Shown in pieces: positions 63,344-64,000 of a DNA stretch of 64,000 nt. A model generated the notes under the pieces. That model worked only from the letters and a program-made list of their open reading frames with translations, was not told the DNA's origin and made no database searches. Both the position numbers and the translations under genes were made by a program. The DNA comes from Aliamphritea hakodatensis (lineage in GTDB: Bacteria; Pseudomonadota; Gammaproteobacteria; Pseudomonadales; Balneatricaceae): contig NZ_AP025281.1 of assembly GCF_024347195.1 (NCBI RefSeq), forward strand, positions 3,782,001 through 3,846,000, given 5' to 3'. Each line of letters starts with the position of its first letter. Position 1 is the first letter of the stretch.

Positions 63344-64000
63344 AGGCTGTATAGCCCCTTCTTCACAACAGTTACGGCCATTTTCCTTCGCCTGATACAG
63401 GGCCTTATCCGCAGCGAGATACAGCTGCTCAAAACTGACTTTATTTGCCGGCGCTTCAGAAATACCTACCGAGAGGGTCAGCATACCCATTTCCGGAAAC
63501 GCCTGCGCCGCTACCTCACTGTAACGCTGCCGTAACCATTCCGCCTTCGCCCGTGCTTTACCGGGAAGCGCACCGGGCATCAGCAGGACAAATTCCTCAC
63601 CACCATAACGGCAGATGACATCACTGCTGCGGCACTCATCCGCCATCAGGCGGGCAATCAGGCGGATAACATCATCCCCTCGCTTATGCCCGAACTCATC
63701 ATTAACCCGTTTAAAGCGGTCCAGATCCAGCATCAACATGCCTACAAGCTGCGGGTTATCGGGCACAAAAATCTCTTCGCTCAGGGTTTCCAGCATCCGC
63801 CGGTTAAACAGCCCGGTTAACACATCATGGGTGGCCTGATACTCAAGGGTATCTTTAAGATCGGTGACTTCTTTGATTTTGGTCTGCAGCGCATCATTAT
63901 AACTGCGCACCTGATTTTCCAGCCGCTTCTGTTCAGTAATATCCGTCGACAGGCCAATATAACTGTCAATTTCGCCCGCTTCATTGCGTAATGGAATTTT
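63317..64000 (-). CDS. PAS-GGDEF diguanylate cyclase (N-terminus cut by window edge)
   Basis: About 227 codons to the right edge. The open frame continues upstream of the first in-window ATG (63910) and encodes the end of a PAS/PAC domain (YIGLSTDITEQKRLE), a short coiled coil, then GGEEF in RYGGEEFVLLMPG with the RSSD inhibition site five residues before it. It makes c-di-GMP with product feedback. No EAL domain follows. Confidence 0.9.
   Translation of the reverse strand, partial: KIPLRNEAGEIDSYIGLSTDITEQKRLENQVRSYNDALQTKIKEVTDLKDTLEYQATHDVLTGLFNRRMLETLSEEIFVPDNPQLVGMLMLDLDRFKRVNDEFGHKRGDDVIRLIARLMADECRSSDVICRYGGEEFVLLMPGALPGKARAKAEWLRQRYSEVAAQAFPEMGMLTLSVGISEAPANKVSFEQLYLAADKALYQAKENGRNCCEEGAIQPLPEIVPER

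Overview
The window looks like chromosome of a marine gammaproteobacterium of the Oceanospirillales type. This is inferred from gene content: periplasmic nitrate reductase, a mevalonate pathway, MotY (sodium-type flagellar motor), 2-aminoethylphosphonate (AEP) uptake and oxidation, and a Pseudomonas-like argG-motY-rnt-peroxiredoxin-glutaredoxin-argF neighbourhood. No rRNA, tRNA, CRISPR array, prophage or insertion sequence was seen. Coding density is high, and most minus-strand genes form long operons with short overlaps.

Layout. 1-865: the start of a DEAD-box RNA helicase, cut by the window edge. 1151-7460: napEFDAGHBC for periplasmic nitrate reduction, behind an FNR-type site. 7906-9576: fhs, followed at 9661-10130 by three extra, partly decayed copies of the fhs 3' end, two of them with their own terminator. 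10429-12378: a GGDEF/EAL protein. 12567-21492 (minus): an operon of a compact phosphodiesterase-type enzyme, a HAD phosphatase, a peptide-type ABC importer and a LysR regulator, behind a candidate Pho box. 21761-24594: a DUF808 protein, a GntR regulator and an alpha/beta hydrolase. 24689-30487: a Fur-type site, a siderophore receptor and a complete ferric-siderophore ABC importer.

30498-42499 (minus) is a phosphonate island: a DMT transporter, phnX, an AEP ABC importer, phnY, phnZ, a second HAD phosphatase, a GAF/PAS/GGDEF/EAL protein and a PhnR-like regulator. Three near-identical palindromes lie in its three promoter regions. At two of them a Pho box, 10 bases, a -10 hexamer and the palindrome line up in the same order, suggesting PhoB activation combined with PhnR repression. 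The island encodes a hydrolytic route (PhnX) and an oxidative route (PhnY-PhnZ) for AEP, but the transaminase PhnW that would feed PhnX is not in the window.

42582-51154 (minus) is a full mevalonate-pathway operon (mvaA, fni, mvaS, two GHMP kinases, mvaD) ending in DNA polymerase II. 51424-64000 holds a receiver-TPR protein, argG, motY, rnt, a Bcr/CflA-type exporter, a 2-Cys peroxiredoxin, a monothiol glutaredoxin, argD, argF, a MetR-type regulator, two small unknown proteins and the end of a GGDEF protein.

Functionally the window joins anaerobic nitrate respiration, iron uptake, scavenging of organic phosphorus under phosphate stress, isoprenoid synthesis, arginine synthesis and three cyclic-di-GMP enzymes. 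Starts were often moved inside the longest open frame where a Shine-Dalgarno sequence or family alignment supported it; these choices are given per gene.
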